A DNA stretch of 64,000 nucleotides from Halospeciosus flavus (GTDB taxonomy: Archaea; Halobacteriota; Halobacteria; Halobacteriales; Halobacteriaceae): positions 2,728,001 to 2,792,000 of the forward strand of contig NZ_CP122312.1 in assembly GCF_029814175.1 (NCBI RefSeq), in the 5' to 3' direction. Shown in pieces: positions 35,541-44,941 of the stretch (the stretch's first letter is position 1; every line of letters starts with the position of its first letter). A program made the position numbers and the translations under genes. The notes beneath the pieces were generated by a model that was not told where the DNA came from, ran no database searches, and worked only from the letters and a program-made list of their open reading frames with translations.

Positions 35541-35999
35541 ATGCAGATTCTCGACGCGTCGGCGTTCATCCACGAGTACAGCACTGACGAGCAGGTCGCG
35601 TCGGTCCCCGCCGTCCGCGAGGAACTCGAAGGGAGTTCCGCCTACCGCTTCGAGGCGATGGAGGGGTCGGGGATGCACGTCGTCGTCCCCGGCGAGGACT
35701 CCATCGACCAGGTCCGACAGGCCGCGCGCAAGACCGGCGACGCGGACGCCCTCTCGGACACCGACGTCCGGGTCGTCGCCGCCGCCCTCGAACTCGACGG
35801 GACGCTCGTCACCGACGACTACGCGATGCAGAACGTGGCCGACGAACTCGACCTCGACGTCGAGGTCATCGCTCGCGAAGGCATCGAAGAACAACGTGAG
35901 TGGCAGTACCAGTGCCAGGGCTGTGGTCGCGTCTTCGACGCGAAGAAGGAGCGGTGCCCGGTATGCGGGAGCGACCTGACTCGCAAGAACCCCAACTAG
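35541..35999 (+). CDS. nob1: Endoribonuclease Nob1 (PIN domain + zinc ribbon)
   Basis: 152 aa. It cleaves the 3' end of pre-16S rRNA. The PIN domain starts with QILDASAFIHEY (Asp5) and contains ALSDTDVRVVAAALEL and LVTDDYAMQNVA with the remaining acidic residues. The C-terminal ribbon has two Cys pairs, YQCQGCGRVF and ERCPVCGSDL. Standalone archaeal Nob1 length. Preceded directly by the PRC-barrel gene. Confidence 0.93.
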   Translation: MQILDASAFIHEYSTDEQVASVPAVREELEGSSAYRFEAMEGSGMHVVVPGEDSIDQVRQAARKTGDADALSDTDVRVVAAALELDGTLVTDDYAMQNVADELDLDVEVIAREGIEEQREWQYQCQGCGRVFDAKKERCPVCGSDLTRKNPN

Positions 36000-36142
36000 A
36001 GGGGCGACTGTGCCTCTTCGAGTCCCGCGTCGACGAGCTGCCGGAGTACCTCCTGTGGAGGGATGTCGTACTCGGACGCGAGGGACTCCACCTCCCGTAC
36101 GGTCTGCTCGTCGTAGACGGCCGATAGCTTGCGGGACGACAT
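35996..36142 (-). CDS. Small ribbon-helix-helix-like protein (48 aa)
   Basis: ATG 36142; SSRKLSAVYDEQTVREVESL then ASEYDIPPQEVLRQLVDAGL. A basic strand, a helix, a turn at DIPPQ and a second helix match the spacing of CopG/Arc-type ribbon-helix-helix DNA-binding proteins. Minus-strand GGTTTTAC centred about 31 bases upstream gives a promoter. The stop overlaps the nob1 stop by two bases. Likely a small regulator, or an antitoxin without a visible toxin partner. Confidence 0.65.
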   Translation of the reverse strand: MSSRKLSAVYDEQTVREVESLASEYDIPPQEVLRQLVDAGLEEAQSPL

Positions 36143-36437
36143 GCACTGTAAACTATGGACTGATGCCCTGTAAAACCTCGTCAGGGGCGTGTCTGACGCC
36201 CTTCAATGCTTTTGGCCGAACCCACTCGATTCGACGGGTACCGTCGCGCCGGCGCCGCGCGCCGTACTGCTTCGCCGCCATCCCGACGCCACCCCACCCC
36301 GACGCCGCCGCGGCAGCGAAGGTTTAGGTACCGGAACGACGCCAGACGGTGCGTGACCCGTGACGACGCCGCGGGACGTCCACTCGGAGAGTGCGGCGCG
36401 CCGTCCCGCGGTCGGGTGTCGAGCGCCGCCTGACAGC

Positions 36438-37562
36438 CTACAAGAGGTCGGTCGTGATCATCACGTACGCCGCGGCGAACTGGACCGCGTCGTACGCCGC
36501 GTGCGCGAAGATGGGGACGACGACGTTGTCGGTCCGTTCGTAGACGACGCCGAGGACCAGCGAGATGCAAAAGAGGTTCACCAGCGAGACGACCAGCGGG
36601 ACCGTCCCGCTGCCGGCGTAGGCGAACCCGTGCATCGCGGTGAAGACGATACAGCCGACGACGATGGCCGACGCGCGCGAGAAGTCGTAGTAGAGGTACT
36701 TCTGGACGACGTTCCGGTTGAGTAACTCCTCGCCGGGCCCGATGGCGACCCACGAGAGGACGAACAGGACGAACAGGAGTTGGGGGTTCTCTCGCGCCTG
36801 CGTGATGACGCTGTGTTCGGCGCTCGGCAGACCCAGCACGCCGATCACTTCGTTCAGGAGGAGGAGCAACCCCAGCATCGCGGCCAGTCCACCGACGGCG
36901 TACCCCCACTCCCGGCGCGAGGGGACGCGAACGTCGAAGAACCGGACGTCGTCGCGGCGGAGGACGACCACGCCCATCCCGACGAACCCGAGAACGACGG
37001 CGAAGGCCGCGTTCGCCAGCCCCGACAGCAGGAGAGTGGGGAGACCGCGTCCGACCGACTGGACCACCGTCGCGGCGAGCGCGCCGACGAAGAGCGCGAC
37101 GGCTCCGACGAACCCGGCAGACGCGGCCGCGCCGAGGCGCTCGACGACCGCTCGTCGGCCGAGTCCGAACCAATCGGCGAGTCCGAACCCAAGCGCGAAC
37201 GCGCCGGCACCCGCGCCGAGCGACACGCCGAGTCCGGGTGTCACGGTGCCGGTCCGTGGTCCGAGAACCGGGAAGACGAGCGCGACGAGCGCGAGGACGA
37301 CCGCTACGGCGCCCCCGACGGTCCCGCAGAGTCCGGCACGCCGGTTCAGGTAGCCGAGGCTCCGTGCGCCGAACACGCCGACGAGGACGACGCCGAGAAC
37401 GACGCCGAACGGGTTCTCGATGGCGCCGACGCGCGTCGCCTCGGTCCACGGAAGCAGCGACGCGCCGAAGACGCCGAGTGCCGCGAGTGTGCCCGCGGCG
37501 GCGGCGAACCGGTCCGTGTCTCCGTCGCCAGTCCCGCCGTCGACTCCTCCGTTCGCCGCCAT
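36438..37562 (-). CDS. CPBP-family intramembrane metalloprotease
   Basis: 374 aa, about ten helices. The three Abi/CPBP motifs are present in the C-terminal part: GPGEELLNRNVVQKYLY (EExxxR), VFTAMHGFAYAG (FxxxH) and FAHAAYDAVQFAAAY (HxxxD). Members process prenylated or other membrane proteins, or serve in bacteriocin immunity. ATG at 37562 lies one base past the pgi stop; an in-frame GTG at 37574 would overlap pgi by 11 bases. The pair is probably one operon. Confidence 0.85.
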   Translation of the reverse strand: MAANGGVDGGTGDGDTDRFAAAAGTLAALGVFGASLLPWTEATRVGAIENPFGVVLGVVLVGVFGARSLGYLNRRAGLCGTVGGAVAVVLALVALVFPVLGPRTGTVTPGLGVSLGAGAGAFALGFGLADWFGLGRRAVVERLGAAASAGFVGAVALFVGALAATVVQSVGRGLPTLLLSGLANAAFAVVLGFVGMGVVVLRRDDVRFFDVRVPSRREWGYAVGGLAAMLGLLLLLNEVIGVLGLPSAEHSVITQARENPQLLFVLFVLSWVAIGPGEELLNRNVVQKYLYYDFSRASAIVVGCIVFTAMHGFAYAGSGTVPLVVSLVNLFCISLVLGVVYERTDNVVVPIFAHAAYDAVQFAAAYVMITTDLL

Positions 37563-37563
37563 C

Positions 37564-38847
37564 TCACTCGACACGGAGCGTCGCCTTCTCCGAGCGGTCG
37601 CGTTCGCCGCGGAGGATGTCGCGGGCCGCCTCCTTCCCCCACTCGACGGCGGGTTGGGTGAAGGTCTCCACCTCGTAGAGTTCGCCCGCGAGGACGCAGG
37701 CCGCCTCCATCCCGTAGAGGAGGCCGCCGAGGGAGTGGGCGTCGAGGGCGTCGAGTTCGACGCGGACGCTCGGGCGACCCGACTCGGCCAGACTCGCCTC
37801 GGTCGCGCGGAACTCCGCGTCGAGGAGTTCGCCGAGATCCGTGTCGGCGAGGTAGTCGAGTCCTTCGAGGTCGGTCTCGGGGATGGGGACGTCCGGTCGG
37901 TCGTCGACGTCGACGAAGGTGACGAGTTTGTCGCGCGGGCCGGCGCGGTAGAGTTGCAGTTGAGAGTGCTGGTCGGTCGCGCCGAGCGCGCGGACGGGCG
38001 TCTGTCCGAGACCGTCCTTCCCCAGACTCTCGGCCCACAGTTGGGCGAACCACTCGGCGAACGTTTCGAGTCCCTCGGCGTAGGGCATCATCGCGTTGAC
38101 GCCGGCGCCACGGATGTCGAGCGCGTAGGCCGTCGCGCCGTAGGCGTACGCCGGCGTCTCGAACAGCGACCCCGAGAGGCCGTCGGCGGCCTCGGCCGCG
38201 CCCGCGAGGAGTGCGTCGATGTCGATTCCCTGGAGCGCGGCGGGTGCGAGACCGACCGTCGAGAGCACGGAGAAACGACCCGGAACGCCCTCGGGGACGC
38301 GCACCGAGGGGAGGTCGTGCTTCTCGGCGAGGTCACGGAGGTTCCCCGACTCGCCGGTGGTGACGAGCGTGCGCTCGGTCCAGTCGACTCCTTCTTCCGC
38401 CATCGCCTCGCGGACGACGAGGAAGTTCGCGAGCGTCTCCGCCGTCGTCCCGGAGCGAGAGACGACGTCGACGACGGTCCGCGAGAGGTCGAGTCCGTCG
38501 AGGAGCGTCCGGACGTGGTCCGGGTCGACGTTGTCGAGGTAGTAGGCGTCGGGTGCGTCGGCGTCGGCGAGCGCGCTGGAGAGCGTGGCCGCGCCGAGGG
38601 CGCTCCCGCCGATACCGACGGTGAGGACGGTCTCCACGTCGTCGAAGGGTTCGACGGCCGCGCGGACGGCGTCCGGGTCGGCCGTCTCGGGGAGGTTCAG
38701 CGCCGCGTAGCCGAACTCGTCGTCGGCCCTCCCCCGTGCGATTCGCTCGTGGGCGTCGGCGACCCGTTCGTCGAGGCGTTCGAGGGCGTCGCGGGGGACG
38801 CCAGGACTCGCGACCTCGTCGAGGGCGTTGCCGATGTCGACACGCAT
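37564..38847 (-). CDS. pgi: Glucose-6-phosphate isomerase
   Basis: 427 aa of the PGI superfamily (not the cupin-type archaeal enzyme). VLTVGIGGSALGAATL (about 71-87) and DVVSRSGTTAETLANFLV (about 123-140) are the SIS phosphate loops; GATDQHSQLQLYRAGPRDK contains the conserved Gln/His region and the end has TFTQPAVEWGKEAA with the active-site Lys. In haloarchaea it serves mainly gluconeogenesis. Shorter than bacterial PGI. Confidence 0.94.
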   Translation of the reverse strand: MRVDIGNALDEVASPGVPRDALERLDERVADAHERIARGRADDEFGYAALNLPETADPDAVRAAVEPFDDVETVLTVGIGGSALGAATLSSALADADAPDAYYLDNVDPDHVRTLLDGLDLSRTVVDVVSRSGTTAETLANFLVVREAMAEEGVDWTERTLVTTGESGNLRDLAEKHDLPSVRVPEGVPGRFSVLSTVGLAPAALQGIDIDALLAGAAEAADGLSGSLFETPAYAYGATAYALDIRGAGVNAMMPYAEGLETFAEWFAQLWAESLGKDGLGQTPVRALGATDQHSQLQLYRAGPRDKLVTFVDVDDRPDVPIPETDLEGLDYLADTDLGELLDAEFRATEASLAESGRPSVRVELDALDAHSLGGLLYGMEAACVLAGELYEVETFTQPAVEWGKEAARDILRGERDRSEKATLRVE

Positions 38848-38919
38848 GTCCGGGCCTTCTGTGGGGAGCGTCAAACCGGTGTCGGATTCCTTAACACCCC
38901 GGAACGCCCACGCTCGACC

Positions 38920-39504
38920 ATGGACACGCGGGAGAGCGAATCGACCGACGGCGACCGCGAACGCGGCGAGGAGTCGACCGAGTCCCGGAGTTACTCGGGC
39001 GTCCTGACCGCCGTCCCCTACGCCGTCCGGGTCTCCGACTCGTGGCTGTTCCGCCTCTACGCGGTCGTCGGGGCCTTCCTCGCGCTCGTCGTCACCATCG
39101 GGTTCGGGCTCTCGCTCCTGAAACTCCTCGTCGAGACGGCCGCCCTCCCCGGTGGGTTGGTGACGCTCTCGCGGACATTCTTCGTCCTCGTCGGTCTCGC
39201 CGTCGTGCTCCCGCTGCTCGCCCCTATCTTACTCGTCGCCCGGCGCCACCGGCGGAACCAACGGGTGTCGCGCTTCTACGACGCGCTCCTCGCGCTCACG
39301 GGGTTCGGTTTCGTCGTCGGCGTCTACCTCGCGCTCGTCGTCTCCGCACCGCCGGAGTACCGCGCGCCGGCGACCAACCCCGTGATCGACGCGCTCTACG
39401 CCCTCCCGCCGCTCGTCGGACTCGTTCCCATCGTCGTCGCCGCCGCGCTCATCGGTCTCGTCCACTTGTGGGGGAGTCGTCCCGGCCGACGCGACGCGGA
39501 GTGA
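38920..39504 (+). CDS. Haloarchaeal membrane protein, unknown function
   Basis: 194 aa. An acidic disordered N-terminus of about 25 residues, then four helices (about 43-70, 82-106, 122-145, 160-185). A basic loop VARRHRRNQRVSRFYDALL follows the second helix. The segment YSGVLTAVPYAVRVSDSWLF precedes the first helix and looks conserved from memory of haloarchaeal homologues. No motif giving a function. Confidence 0.65.
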   Translation: MDTRESESTDGDRERGEESTESRSYSGVLTAVPYAVRVSDSWLFRLYAVVGAFLALVVTIGFGLSLLKLLVETAALPGGLVTLSRTFFVLVGLAVVLPLLAPILLVARRHRRNQRVSRFYDALLALTGFGFVVGVYLALVVSAPPEYRAPATNPVIDALYALPPLVGLVPIVVAAALIGLVHLWGSRPGRRDAE

Positions 39505-39606
39505 AGGGGTTCGAAGGACCGACAGTCCTCGGTCCCCCCGTTCCCGACTGACAACCACTCACAGGAGGCGAAACCCGGAAAAGGCCCAGTCGACTACTCA
39601 CCTCCA

Positions 39607-40077
39607 ATGACTGAGAAGGAAAGTACGTTCCTCGTCACGCACGCCGAAGACGAGTCCGCCGTCGTCTCGGACGTCCACGGGGGACAGGTCCACACGCTCT
39701 CCTCGAACCCCGGTCTCGACGTCGACGAGGTGCTCGAAGGCACCGTCACGGCCGACCCACCGATGGAGGTCACGTGGTCGGTCACGGACGTCGTCGAACG
39801 CAAGACCATCCCCGTCGAAGCGGCCGACGAGCGCCCCACGCCACAGGCCTTCGAGATGGCCGAGGCGCTCTCCGAGGGCGAACTCGCGACCACCGAACGC
39901 GCCGGCGTCGGCGAGGTCCACGTCCTCGCCGTCCCCTCCGAGAACGTGGAGGCGGCCGTCGCGGACGTCCTCGACGACCAAGCGACGCTCGAACGCGCCG
40001 CCCGTATCGGCATCGACCGCGTCGAGGTCCGCTCCAGCGTCGAGGACGGCTTCGTCAGCGTCCGCTACTTGCCGTAG
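39607..40077 (+). CDS. Haloarchaeal DUF5812-like protein
   Basis: 156 aa. TEKESTFLVTHAEDESAVVS, DVHGGQVHTLSSNPGLDV, VTADPPMEVTWSVTDVVERK and the C-terminal IDRVEVRSSVEDGFVSVRYL are blocks I remember for DUF5812. The first half looks like a small beta barrel; the second (EVHVLAVPSENVEAAVADV) like an alpha/beta fold. Function unknown. Its last 23 bases overlap the convergent gene on the other strand. Confidence 0.8.
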   Translation: MTEKESTFLVTHAEDESAVVSDVHGGQVHTLSSNPGLDVDEVLEGTVTADPPMEVTWSVTDVVERKTIPVEAADERPTPQAFEMAEALSEGELATTERAGVGEVHVLAVPSENVEAAVADVLDDQATLERAARIGIDRVEVRSSVEDGFVSVRYLP

Positions 40078-40375
40078 GTCCGGCTTCACTCTGCACTTGC
40101 CACCCTCCTTCCAGGCCGCACGCCTCGCGTTCGACGTAGTCGACGTCCGTCTCCTCGCCGAGTACGTCGCCGTCCACCTCTTCGACGCGTAGCGGCACGT
40201 CCAGCGAGTTCCCACAACAACCCACGTCGAGGAACTCCTCCCAGACGTCGCCGACTTCGACGTCGTCGTGGACGCGGCGGAGGTAGCCGCGGAAGTGCGT
40301 CGTGTCGAGTTGCTGGCGCCCCCACCCGCTGAGGTCGGCCGGGTACGAGACGACGACTCGCGTCGCGGTGCTCAT
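40055..40375 (-). CDS. Conserved hypothetical protein (106 aa)
   Basis: Starts STATRVVVSYPADLSGWGRQ with two short strands, then a helix-rich acidic centre (RRVHDDVEVGDVWEEFLD), a Cys pair in DVGCCGNSLDVPL, and an acidic C-terminus. The Cys-Cys-Gly-Asn motif might bind metal; not established. ATG 40375. Convergent overlap of 23 bases with the DUF5812-like gene. I do not recognise the family. Confidence 0.55.
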   Translation of the reverse strand: MSTATRVVVSYPADLSGWGRQQLDTTHFRGYLRRVHDDVEVGDVWEEFLDVGCCGNSLDVPLRVEEVDGDVLGEETDVDYVEREACGLEGGWQVQSEAGPTASSGR

Positions 40376-40406
40376 ACTCGCTCGTACGCGCGCCCGGGAC
40401 AAAGAC

Positions 40407-41036
40407 TTACTCCCCGCTGGCCCCGTCCGAACCGCCGAGACGCCGGGAGAGACCCTGGACGACGCCCTCGAACCACGGCGTCCCGAACAGCGCCACCAAG
40501 AGCGCGCCGACGGCGTCGAAGACGAGGTCGAGCATCGTGTCCTCGATACCGTAGATGACGAGGACGGCCGTCCGGCCGGTCGCGGTGGCCCACAGGCGCG
40601 CGGCGAACTCGCCGACCTCCCAGAGGACGCCGAACGCGAGCGTGAACAGCAGAACGAACACGAAGAGGAACTTCGGCGGGAGGTACACCTCGTCGTAGTG
40701 GAGGTCGATGGCCCGCACGGTCGCGTACCCCGACCCCGCGGCGAGGGCGGCGGAGACGGCGTGCGTGAGGTGGTCGTACCACCAGATCACCTCGTAGAGT
40801 CCGAGCATCCCGATGGAATGGAGGAAGACCGCGACCGTGATCCAGAGAGTCAACAACGGGCCGAGGGGCACCCGAAGGTCGCGCTCCAGGACGCCCGGGA
40901 GGAACGTCACGGCGAGGCCCATGAACCCGTTGACGACGAGACTCGGGTTCCGCGTCACGACCCCGTAGCCGAAGATTCCGGCGACGACCGTCTGGAGGAC
41001 GCGGCTGACGGCCCGGGCGAGGCGGCTACGGCGCAC
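40407..41036 (-). CDS. DUF2238/YjdF-like membrane protein
   Basis: 209 aa from GTG 41036. Six helices; the WWYDHLTHAVSAALAAGSGY segment (about 88-107) and the later LWEVGEFAARLW plus GIEDTMLDLVFDAVGALLVAL match the conserved YDxxxH, WE and DTxxDLxxDxxGA pattern of YjdF-type (DUF2238) membrane proteins. Several His/Asp/Glu in the membrane suggest a catalytic or metal role, unproven. Divergent from the DUF457-type gene at 41117. Confidence 0.65.
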   Translation of the reverse strand: MRRSRLARAVSRVLQTVVAGIFGYGVVTRNPSLVVNGFMGLAVTFLPGVLERDLRVPLGPLLTLWITVAVFLHSIGMLGLYEVIWWYDHLTHAVSAALAAGSGYATVRAIDLHYDEVYLPPKFLFVFVLLFTLAFGVLWEVGEFAARLWATATGRTAVLVIYGIEDTMLDLVFDAVGALLVALFGTPWFEGVVQGLSRRLGGSDGASGE

Positions 41037-41116
41037 ACCACCCGGTACGACGCGGGGGAGGTTCAACCCTCGGGCGCGACAACGTTTTATTTTGACCTCA
41101 CGTACACGACACCAAC

Positions 41117-41737
41117 ATGATGGCGACCACGCACGCGCTCGTGGGACTCGCACTCGCCGCCGTGAGCGTCGTCTCCGGCGACGTCTCGCCGCTGGCGCTG
41201 TGGGGTGGGTTCCTCGGGGGCGCGTTCCCGGACCTCGACCTCTACGCGGGCCACCGGAAGACGCTGCACTTCCCGGTGTACTACGGCGTCGCGGCCGTCG
41301 CCGCGTTCGTCGCGCTCGCACTCCCACTCGCGGCCGTCCCCGGTCCGTGGCTCGCCGCGCTCGCGTTCTTCCTGCTCGCGGCCGCAGTCCACTCCGCGAT
41401 GGACGCCCTCGGCGGCGGTCTCGAACTCCGACCGTGGGAGGGGACCTCCGAGCGCGCGGTGTACAGCCACTTCCACCGCCGCTGGATTCGACCCCGCCGC
41501 TGGATTCGCTACGACGGCGCGCCCGAGGACCTCGCACTCGCCCTCGTCGCGGCCGGGCCGGCGTGGTACTTCGCCGAGGGCCTCCTCCAGCAGGCCGTCG
41601 TCGCCGTCGTCGTCGTCTCCGCGGGCTACGTCCTCGTCCGCAAACGGATGGTCCACCTCGCGGAGGCCCTCGTCGCCCGCCTCCCGGACCCGGTTCTCCA
41701 GTGGGTCCCCGAGCGGTTCGTCGCGGACCTCCACTGA
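41117..41737 (+). CDS. Membrane-bound metal-dependent hydrolase-like protein (YdjM/DUF457 family)
   Basis: 206 aa. TTHALVGLALAAVSVVSG with the first His, GGAFPDLDLYAGHRKTLHFPVYYG with Asp and His residues, VHSAMDALGGGLELRPW and AVYSHFHRRWIRPRRWIRYDG are the conserved YdjM/DUF457 landmarks. Five or six helices. A TATA element GTTTTATTTTG lies about 30 bases upstream. Function of the family is unsettled (membrane-bound hydrolase). It ends just before a palindromic element. Confidence 0.8.
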   Translation: MMATTHALVGLALAAVSVVSGDVSPLALWGGFLGGAFPDLDLYAGHRKTLHFPVYYGVAAVAAFVALALPLAAVPGPWLAALAFFLLAAAVHSAMDALGGGLELRPWEGTSERAVYSHFHRRWIRPRRWIRYDGAPEDLALALVAAGPAWYFAEGLLQQAVVAVVVVSAGYVLVRKRMVHLAEALVARLPDPVLQWVPERFVADLH

Positions 41738-41743
41738 ACAGTC

Positions 41744-41763
41744 GAACGATTGTACAACTGTTC
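41744..41763. repeat. Palindrome sharing its core with 8793-8812
   Basis: GAAC-N2-TTGTACAA-N2-GTTC, 7 bases past the stop of the hydrolase-like gene, between two convergent genes. Around it nested repeats allow alternative pairings: GAACAGT (41736-41742) with ACTGTTC (41757-41763), and AACGAT (41745-41750) with ATCGTT (41765-41770). It may be a bidirectional 3' structure or a regulator site. Confidence 0.55.
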
Positions 41764-41822
41764 GATCGTTTCGTCGAGGAGCCGACGGGCCGTTCGGCCA
41801 GTGGCGCGGAGCGGCCGCCCGG

Positions 41823-42236
41823 TCACCACGGGTCGACGAGTCGGCGCGCACCCGCACCGAGGACGAATCCGACCGTCCCGACGGCGACGCCGGCAGCGAG
41901 CGCGGCGACGAGACCGAACGCCGTCCGTTCGACCGACGACAGTGGCTGGAGTCCGGCGCCGACTCCGTTCACGGTTCCGCCGAAGACGACCAGCGCGACG
42001 ACGCCCCAGTTGACGACCAGGCCGTCGTTGGTGTAGGCGTGGACGCACGCGACGGCGAGGAGGAGGACGGCGATCGTCCCGACGACGTCGACGGGGAGCA
42101 GGTCGGACGCGTCCTCGGCGAGTCGGCCCGCGTTCCAGAAGAAGACCATGACGACGAGTCCGGCGAGACCGACGGCGACCGCTCGTAGCGACCGCTCGCG
42201 GTCCCGACCGAAGAGGAGGGTGCGGGCGAGAGACAC
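41823..42236 (-). CDS. Four-helix membrane protein (137 aa)
   Basis: GTG at 42236 gives SLARTLLFGRDRERSLRAVA, then helices at about 17-34, 44-62, 70-92 and 105-128, ending ARRLVDPW. No motif is recognised. Without this start the frame extends far upstream through secF antisense sequence, which is rejected. Convergent with the hydrolase-like gene; divergent from secF. Confidence 0.6.
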   Translation of the reverse strand: MSLARTLLFGRDRERSLRAVAVGLAGLVVMVFFWNAGRLAEDASDLLPVDVVGTIAVLLLAVACVHAYTNDGLVVNWGVVALVVFGGTVNGVGAGLQPLSSVERTAFGLVAALAAGVAVGTVGFVLGAGARRLVDPW

Positions 42237-42357
42237 ACCGTCTCTGTGTCGGCCCGCGACAAAAGTGTACCCCAGCGGATACGTCGAGACCGACGGCGTG
42301 GCCGCGGAAACGTGAATACTAAGCCTTATTCGGCGCGCCCTCGCAACCCGAACGTAT

Positions 42358-43218
42358 ATGCCCTCGTTCGAGATCCCGGAGGTCGACTTCTCCGAATACT
42401 CGAACCGACAGCTCGTGGGGCCGCCGCTCGCCCTCCTCGCGCTCGCGCTGTCGGTGCTCGGCGTCTGGTACGTACTGTACGGGACGCCGGTCGACCTCGG
42501 GATTGCGTTCACCGGCGGTACCGAGCTCGTCGTCCGGGCGAGCGCCTCACAAGAAACGATACGCCAGGCCTTCCAGGCCCCGGTCGCCAGCGTCCAGCCC
42601 ATCCGGACGCAGGCGGACACGTACATCGTCACCTTCCAGTCGACGAACCAGCAGGCGCTCGTCAACCAGGCCCAGCAGGCCGGTTTCGAGATCGTCTCCG
42701 TCCAGAGTACGTCCGCGACGTTCGGTGCGGGCGCCCAGCAGACGGCGCTCGTCGGTCTCGGCATCGCGTTCCTCGGGATGAGCCTCGTCGTCTTCGGGCT
42801 CTTCCGGACGTTCGTCCCGAGTCTCGCAGTCGTCGTCTCCGCGTTCGGTGACATCGTCGTCCCCGTCGCGCTGATGAACGTCTTCGACATCCCGCTCACG
42901 CTCGGGACCGTCGCCGCGTTGCTGATGCTCATCGGTTACAGCGTCGACTCGGACATCCTCCTGACGAACCACGTCCTCCGGCGCTCCGGCAGTTTCTACG
43001 AGAGCGTCGAACGCGCGATGCGGACCGGTGTGACGATGACGGTCACCTCCATCTCCGCGATGACCGTCATGGCCATCGTCGCGACGCTGTTCGGCGTCGA
43101 CCTGCTGGCCTCCATCGGTCTCGTCCTCGTCTTCGGTCTCGTGACCGACCTCGTGAACACGTACATGCTCAACCTCTCGCTCCTCCGCTGGTACAAGTAC
43201 GAGGGGGTGGCTCGATGA
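42358..43218 (+). CDS. secF: Protein-export membrane protein SecF
   Basis: 286 aa. Six helices of the RND fold with one periplasmic-type domain. VDLGIAFTGGTELVVRAS is the first signature; GYSVDSDILLTNHVLRRSG (about 200-218) and FGLVTDLVNTYMLNLSLL the later ones. SecDF assists Sec-dependent export driven by an ion gradient. CTTATT about 30 bases upstream fits a leaderless start. secD begins within the last four bases (ATGA). Confidence 0.95.
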   Translation: MPSFEIPEVDFSEYSNRQLVGPPLALLALALSVLGVWYVLYGTPVDLGIAFTGGTELVVRASASQETIRQAFQAPVASVQPIRTQADTYIVTFQSTNQQALVNQAQQAGFEIVSVQSTSATFGAGAQQTALVGLGIAFLGMSLVVFGLFRTFVPSLAVVVSAFGDIVVPVALMNVFDIPLTLGTVAALLMLIGYSVDSDILLTNHVLRRSGSFYESVERAMRTGVTMTVTSISAMTVMAIVATLFGVDLLASIGLVLVFGLVTDLVNTYMLNLSLLRWYKYEGVAR

Positions 43219-44762
43219 GCCGCCTCGGTACCCTCCGACAGAACTGGCGCGTCGCCGCGCTCGTCGTCCTACTGGTCCTCAGCGCGATCTCCCTGTTCGC
43301 CCCGGGGATGGGTGCCGGCGCCACGGGCGCGCCCTCGGCCGACTCCGGCCCGACCAACCTGAAGTACGGACTCCAACTCGACGGCGGGACCCGCATCCGC
43401 GCCCCCGTCGAGGGGATGACCGCCGAAGGCGTGAACGTCACGCAGGACAACCAACTCGAGATCGAGCGGACGATCGCCTCCGAGATGCAACTCGAACTCC
43501 TCGACGTCGAGGCGCGTCCAAGCCTGAACACCGTCGAGGTGCAGGTCGAGACCAACGAGTCGGCGTTCCGCGACGCGCTCGCGGCGGCCAACCTCGACCC
43601 CTCGACGATTCGCCCGGGCGTGACCGCTCCGACCCGCGAGACCATCGTCCAGACCATCTCGCAGAAGATCGACCAGACCGGCTTCAGCGGCGCCTCGGTC
43701 CAGCAGGTCGCGCCGGCGACCGGCGGTCACTACATCGTCATCGAGGTCCCCGGCGCGAACACCTCGCGCGTTCGCGAACTCGTCAGCGAACGCGGTGTCG
43801 TGAAGATGCAGGCCTACTACCCGACCGGGAACGGGACCCAGGCCCGCGACACCATCCTGACGCAGGGTGACTTCGCCCGCATCGGCTCCCCGACGACGAC
43901 CCGGGAGGGGACGCCGTACGTCCCGGTGACGCTGACCGACCCCGCCGCCGAGCGCTTCGCCAACAAACTCCAGCAGTACGGCTTCACCACCGAAGAGGGG
44001 ACCAACGACTGTCTCCAGAACTGGAACGAGACTTCACAGAGCCAGCACTGTCTGCTGACCGTCCTCGACGGCGAGGTGGTGTACTCCGCGGGTGTCGCCC
44101 CCGGTCTCGCGAACTCCATCGAGAGCGGCGACTTCCAGGAGAACCCCGCCTTCCGCATCACCGCGACCAACATGAGCGCGGCGCGCGAACTCCAGATCAA
44201 CCTCCAGGCCGGTGCGCTCCCCGCCGCGCTCGACATCGAGAACGGTGACGTCTACTACATCGCGCCGAGTCGGGCCGAGCGCTTCAAGCCCCTCTCGCTA
44301 CTCACGGGCCTCATCGCGACGCTCGCCGTCGCGGGAGTCGTCTTCCTGCGCTACCGTGAACCGAAGGTCGCCGCCCCGATGGTCGTCACTGCCCTCTCCG
44401 AGGTGGTCATCCTCCTCGGATTCGCGGCGGCCGCCGGACTCGCGCTCGACCTCTCGCACATCGCCGGCTTCATCGCCGTCATCGGAACGGGGGTGGACGA
44501 CCTCATCATCATCGCCGACGAGGTGATGGCCGAGCAGGTGAGTTCGAGGCGGGTCTTCCAGAGTCGCTTCAAGAAGGCGCTGTGGATCATCGGCGGCGCG
44601 GCCGCGACGACCATCATCGCGATGAGTCCGCTCGCGGTCCTCTCGCTGGGAGACCTCCGTGGGTTCGCCATCGTCACCATCCTCGGCGTGCTCATCGGTG
44701 TGCTCGTCACCCGTCCCGCCTACGGGGACATCCTCCGCTCGCTGCTCACCGAGGAGCGGTAG
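43215..44762 (+). CDS. secD: Protein-export membrane protein SecD
   Basis: 515 aa. LKYGLQLDGGTRIRAPVEG (about 48-67) is the SecD D1-type signature; six helices with GTGVDDLIIIADEV (about 429-442) and LAVLSLGDLRGFAIVTILG form the RND half. The large external domain (about 60-355) has Asn-rich segments with N-X-S/T sequons expected for an exposed haloarchaeal domain. Archaeal order secF-secD, translationally coupled. Confidence 0.95.
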   Translation: MSRLGTLRQNWRVAALVVLLVLSAISLFAPGMGAGATGAPSADSGPTNLKYGLQLDGGTRIRAPVEGMTAEGVNVTQDNQLEIERTIASEMQLELLDVEARPSLNTVEVQVETNESAFRDALAAANLDPSTIRPGVTAPTRETIVQTISQKIDQTGFSGASVQQVAPATGGHYIVIEVPGANTSRVRELVSERGVVKMQAYYPTGNGTQARDTILTQGDFARIGSPTTTREGTPYVPVTLTDPAAERFANKLQQYGFTTEEGTNDCLQNWNETSQSQHCLLTVLDGEVVYSAGVAPGLANSIESGDFQENPAFRITATNMSAARELQINLQAGALPAALDIENGDVYYIAPSRAERFKPLSLLTGLIATLAVAGVVFLRYREPKVAAPMVVTALSEVVILLGFAAAAGLALDLSHIAGFIAVIGTGVDDLIIIADEVMAEQVSSRRVFQSRFKKALWIIGGAAATTIIAMSPLAVLSLGDLRGFAIVTILGVLIGVLVTRPAYGDILRSLLTEER

Positions 44763-44941
44763 ACGGGGCGGCCGTCTCACACTCTCCGTACGGTTCGAGC
44801 GACCTTCTTCTACTCCGAACTTGTCCTCGTGGCCTGTCGGCCCTCCCAACGTCCGACAGCTATCGGTGAGTCGACTCCAGCAGTCCGGGAGGGTGATACT
44901 GTCAGCCAAAAATACTTCAAAGAAGAGTACGTTACTCCGAT

